Below are positions 62,883 to 64,000 of a DNA stretch of 64,000 bases, piece by piece (position 1 is the first letter of the stretch; every line of letters starts with the position of its first letter). Source of the stretch: Rothia nasimurium (GTDB lineage Bacteria > Actinomycetota > Actinomycetes > Actinomycetales > Micrococcaceae); contig NZ_CAKMSR010000012.1 of NCBI RefSeq assembly GCF_928381705.1, forward strand, positions 1 to 64,000, given 5' to 3'. The translations under genes were made by a program, and so were the position numbers. The notes beneath the pieces are model-generated. The model worked only from the letters and a program-made list of their open reading frames with translations, searched no databases and was not told the DNA's origin.

Positions 62883-63803
62883 ATGCACTCACAACCTCTC
62901 GTCTCAGTTATCATTCCCGTATATAACGCTGCAGATTTCTTACCTTATCAGCTCGAGGCTCTAGCCGCGCAGTTAAATGCTCCACCATTTGAAGTAATTG
63001 TTGCAGATAACGGATCAACTGATCACATTAAAAAGGTTATAGATGATTTTCAGAAAAAGCTGAACATATCTCTTATTGATGCCTCACACAAAAAAGGGCA
63101 GTCATTCGCACGAAACCTTGCAGTTTTTAAAGCATCAACCAACTATATTTTAGCTTGCGATGCTGATGATGTGGTTTCACCTAACTGGGTTTCAAGTCTT
63201 TCACAATATGTACTGGATGAAGACTGTATAGTTACGACTCCACTTTTACCCTTTTACCCTCATTTGGGTGAATCCCCTGAAACAGCACCCGAATCACGTA
63301 AAACTCGGGAAATGCTGCTAGGCCTTAATGAATTTCCATTTGCACAGGGAGGTTCCGCAGCCTATAGAAGATCATCCTTTATTGAAGTAGGTGGTTTTGA
63401 CGAAAGTTTTCGTGGTGGATCAGAAGATATCGATTTATCGTGGCGAATCACAGACTCAGGGCGCAATCTCTACTTCTGCGACAAAGCCTGTTTGTACTAT
63501 AGGGCCAGAGAAAATGAAGGTAATACTTTTCTACAGGTCTACCGATACGCTAGAGAGAATGTCCTTCTTTGGAAAAGATGTAAAAGTCGCGGTAAATTGA
63601 TTAACTCTGTTTCTTTTAAAATAGCGGTTATTAGAGCTTTAGCAATTCCATATCTCTACATTAGAAATAGGAATTTTGAGGACTTTGCTAACTATGGGGG
63701 AAGACTAGGCGCACTATCAGGAAATATTAAATATCGCCTTTTGCAAAAAAATAATTCTCCTCAATTGATATGGGATTCTATACCTGAGGCCAAAGAATCC
63801 TAG
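62883..63803 (+). CDS. Glycosyltransferase family 2
   Basis: The 306-residue protein starts PLVSVIIPVYNAADFLPYQL and has VIVADNGSTDHIKKVIDDF, YILACDADDVVSPNWVSS (DXD site), and the later GGFDESFRGGSEDIDLSWRI. The frame opens upstream within the acyltransferase gene, but ATG 62883 with AAAGGA at the right distance is the real start. It is AT-rich and ends just before a bidirectional terminator. Confidence 0.88.
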   Translation: MHSQPLVSVIIPVYNAADFLPYQLEALAAQLNAPPFEVIVADNGSTDHIKKVIDDFQKKLNISLIDASHKKGQSFARNLAVFKASTNYILACDADDVVSPNWVSSLSQYVLDEDCIVTTPLLPFYPHLGESPETAPESRKTREMLLGLNEFPFAQGGSAAYRRSSFIEVGGFDESFRGGSEDIDLSWRITDSGRNLYFCDKACLYYRARENEGNTFLQVYRYARENVLLWKRCKSRGKLINSVSFKIAVIRALAIPYLYIRNRNFEDFANYGGRLGALSGNIKYRLLQKNNSPQLIWDSIPEAKES

Positions 63804-63814
63804 AAAGGGAATAA

Positions 63815-63850
63815 AAAGTGCGAGCTGTCAGATAAACAGTTCGCACTTTA
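63815..63850. terminator. Bidirectional terminator between convergent glycan genes
   Basis: AAAGTGCGA and TCGCACTTT, extended by CTGT and ACAG, make a stem of about 13 pairs. A-rich and T-rich ends suit both strands. Confidence 0.85.
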
Positions 63851-63852
63851 TA

Positions 63853-64000
63853 TTACAAGAGATCAAAAATTTTCTCCCAGGTTTCTACCACATACTTGGA
63901 TCGATATTTTTCTGAATAACTATAAGATTTCTGGCTCAAACTTTTTCGCATCATTGGATTTTTCATATAGAGAGTGAGTAGTTCACTGTACTCTTTTATA
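63853..64000 (-). CDS. C-terminus of a GT4-like glycosyltransferase (cut by window edge)
   Basis: The minus-strand frame ends at TAA 63855-63853. It encodes about 48 visible residues, including SELLTLYMKNPMMRKSLSQK and SKYVVETWEKIFDLL. The run of a short helix, K-S and Y-S-x-K-Y residues before VVETWEKIF is what usually closes GT4 glycosyltransferases. The rest lies to the right of the window. It is AT-rich like its neighbour and belongs to the glycan locus that continues beyond the edge. Confidence 0.65.
   Translation of the reverse strand, partial: IKEYSELLTLYMKNPMMRKSLSQKSYSYSEKYRSKYVVETWEKIFDLL

Overview
The window looks like a chromosome segment of a high-GC actinobacterium of the Micrococcaceae, most likely Rothia or a close relative. 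The evidence is the gene content and order: maf next to an AccA3-type biotin carboxylase, an LpdA flavoprotein next to a purine phosphorylase, a SufS/SufU pair, a two-domain RmlC-RmlD protein and glmU-prs behind a tRNA-Gln gene, together with many GTG starts and GC-rich codons. The species is inferred, not shown.

Layout. (1) 1-4545 is accessory DNA: the end of an IS3-like element, a frameshifted zinc-motif gene, a long non-coding stretch with inverted repeats, an array of 22-bp iterons, a RepA-type plasmid initiator, a small membrane protein facing a signal-peptide gene that is cut off by an insertion, and a complete IS5-family element with 17-bp perfect ends. It reads as a remnant of an iteron plasmid joined to the chromosome. 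(2) 4614-17954 is core metabolism: maf, accA3, an MFS symporter, lpdA, a nucleoside-salvage operon (phosphorylase, sugar-phosphate mutase, deoC), a small membrane protein and mfd. (3) 18306-30371 is a surface and exopolysaccharide locus: a lipoprotein, a large secreted fibrinogen-like protein, then CDP-alcohol phosphotransferase, GT2, O-antigen-ligase-like protein, flippase, chain-length protein with a degenerate kinase domain, an Alg14/Alg13-like split glycosyltransferase, a DUF2505 protein and a TagD-like cytidylyltransferase. (4) 30622-35028 is housekeeping (sufU, sufS, pth, rplY) with an AT-richer acyltransferase inserted between pth and sufS. (5) 35282-38635 makes dTDP-L-rhamnose (rmlCD, rmlB, rmlA). 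(6) 38737-41439 holds a BY-kinase with its own Wzz domain and a nucleotidyltransferase/PqqD-like pair. (7) 41489-56996, on the minus strand, is a 13-gene polysaccharide operon: ABC flippase, glycosyltransferases, a nonulosonic-acid module (NeuA plus a three-part CBS-NeuB-TIM-barrel fusion), a Wzy-like polymerase and two acyltransferases. (8) 57113-64000 has prs, glmU, tRNA-Gln, a low-molecular-weight phosphatase, an ABC-F ATPase, then the start of another AT-rich glycan locus that runs off the window.

How it fits together. Most of the right half serves cell-surface glycans. RmlABCD supplies dTDP-rhamnose, GlmU supplies UDP-GlcNAc, and NeuB/NeuA make a CMP-nonulosonate. Glycosyltransferases assemble repeat units, the ABC flippase or the Wzx-type flippase exports them, Wzy-like proteins polymerise them, and the BY-kinase with the phosphatase probably sets chain length. 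No priming phosphoglycosyltransferase is visible, so that step is probably encoded elsewhere. The AT-rich blocks (32.6-33.7, 40.3-48.0, 55.2-57.0 and 62.4-64.0 kb) suggest mosaic acquisition of the glycan genes.
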